From contig JAHFAA010000217.1 in NCBI GenBank assembly GCA_023250775.1, positions 1-6,619 on the forward strand: DNA of 6,619 nt, given 5' to 3'. The notes under the pieces are model-generated. The model searched no databases and was not told where the DNA came from. It worked only from the letters and a program-made list of their open reading frames with translations. Numbering within the stretch: position 1 is the stretch's first letter; every line of letters starts with the position of its first letter. Made by a program: the position numbers and the translations under genes. Below, in pieces: positions 5,876 to 6,619 of this stretch. This stretch comes from Bdellovibrionales bacterium. Lineage in GTDB: Bacteria > Bdellovibrionota > Bacteriovoracia > Bacteriovoracales > Bacteriovoracaceae.

Positions 5876-6619
5876 TTATCCTTTGAGCAACTCTTTTCTC
5901 AAAACTTCGTACTCGACTTTGGAGTGATGGCGAGAATCCATGGGGATTTTTTCCACGATCATAATCTGATCATAGGCGACGCCATTTTTATCCAGCAGCC
6001 GGGCGATTTCTTTTTTGATAAAGTCGCCCTCGGTTGCGGCCTTGGCAAAATCGTTTAAGGCGACAACGGCGAAAGTCTTTTCACCCAGTGTCGGATCAGG
6101 CATGCCCAGGTAAGCGGCGTATTTTACCTGCGGAATTTTCTTCATGATGATTTCGGCGCGCACCGGAAAGTAGTAGCGACCGGCGCGATTGATGGCGTTG
6201 TGAACCCGGCCGACCAGCCACAGATAACCTTTTTCATCAATGCGGCCCAGATCGCCGGTTCGGTGCCAGATGGTGCCGTCGTGTCCGCGAATTTTGGCGC
6301 GCGCGAAGGCCTCGGGGTTATTGAAATAACCATGACAGACGTGTTCGCCCGCCACAATAATTTCCCCCACGTCGCCGTGATCGACTTCGTATTTTTTCCA
6401 GTCACTATTGTTGGCGATGGTGATACTTTCTTTGGTGATTTTGATGAATTTGGTTTGCAGCCCCTCATCCATATGACCGACGTTGACGCCTTCATCCACC
6501 CACTCTGAATCCTCATCGGCGCGGGTTTTAAGTCCCAGCATTTCTTTCGCCTCAATATGGCCCATGGGTTCAACTTCGGTCGAGCCATAGAGAATGAGAA
6601 TTTCCGCATTGGGGCAAAC
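5876..6619 (-). CDS. AMP-forming acyl ligase, OleC-like (C-terminal part; 5' end beyond the right edge)
   Basis: The reading frame is open to the right edge and gives 247 residues. An internal ATG at 6565 is not the start, because the 18 codons before it encode the A5 motif. Numbered from the edge, YGSTE lies at 11-15 (adenine/acyl pocket), HRTGD at 119-123 (ribose-binding Asp), GRVHNAINRAGRYYF at 137-151 (hinge and loop), and IPMDSRHHSKVEY at 225-237 with the likely catalytic lysine K234. The WHRTGD context and the RH(N/H)SK lysine motif resemble, from memory, OleC-type ligases, which make beta-lactones from beta-hydroxy acids. Ordinary fatty acyl-CoA or acyl-AMP ligase activity is the alternative. 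The N-terminal P-loop (A3) lies outside the window. No signal peptide can be judged. It is the first visible gene of the operon, and its stop lies 5 bp before the UbiA start. Confidence 0.87.
   Translation of the reverse strand, partial: VCPNAEILILYGSTEVEPMGHIEAKEMLGLKTRADEDSEWVDEGVNVGHMDEGLQTKFIKITKESITIANNSDWKKYEVDHGDVGEIIVAGEHVCHGYFNNPEAFARAKIRGHDGTIWHRTGDLGRIDEKGYLWLVGRVHNAINRAGRYYFPVRAEIIMKKIPQVKYAAYLGMPDPTLGEKTFAVVALNDFAKAATEGDFIKKEIARLLDKNGVAYDQIMIVEKIPMDSRHHSKVEYEVLRKELLKG

Overview
The window looks like part of a Gram-negative bacterial chromosome. Long glycine-rich secreted proteins, a DUF4833-type exported protein and a FliA-like promoter suggest a Bdellovibrio-type lineage (Bdellovibrionota or former Deltaproteobacteria). 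This is inferred from gene style only, since no rRNA or phylogenetic marker is present. I see no mobile element, CRISPR array, RNA gene or sign of recent transfer.

Layout. Positions 1-910 (minus) hold a secreted Gly/Tyr/Met/Pro-repeat protein that runs off the left edge. Positions 911-1161 are a divergent intergenic region. It contains a close match to a sigma-28 (FliA) promoter that points at the glycine-rich gene. Positions 1162-1686 (plus) encode a small exported DUF4833-like protein. This gene converges, with 9 bp between the stop codons, on a minus-strand ferritin-like/rubrerythrin-family gene (1696-2229). Upstream of that gene on the minus strand are a three-domain PEP-synthase/rifampicin-phosphotransferase-like dikinase (2283-4967), a UbiA-family membrane prenyltransferase (4977-5870), and the C-terminal part of an AMP-forming acyl ligase (5876-6619) that runs off the right edge.

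The ligase, UbiA and dikinase genes are separated by only 5 and 9 bp. Each downstream Shine-Dalgarno overlaps or touches the preceding stop codon, so they form a translationally coupled operon. The ferritin-like gene follows after 53 bp and has its own TATAAT box, so it may be both co-transcribed and separately expressed.

The combination is the main point of interest. An OleC-like acyl-activating enzyme, an integral membrane transferase with a degenerate second Asp motif, and a phosphotransferase of the family that phosphorylates rifampicin through a swivelling His domain together suggest an uncharacterised lipid or isoprenoid pathway at the inner membrane. The substrates cannot be read from the sequence.
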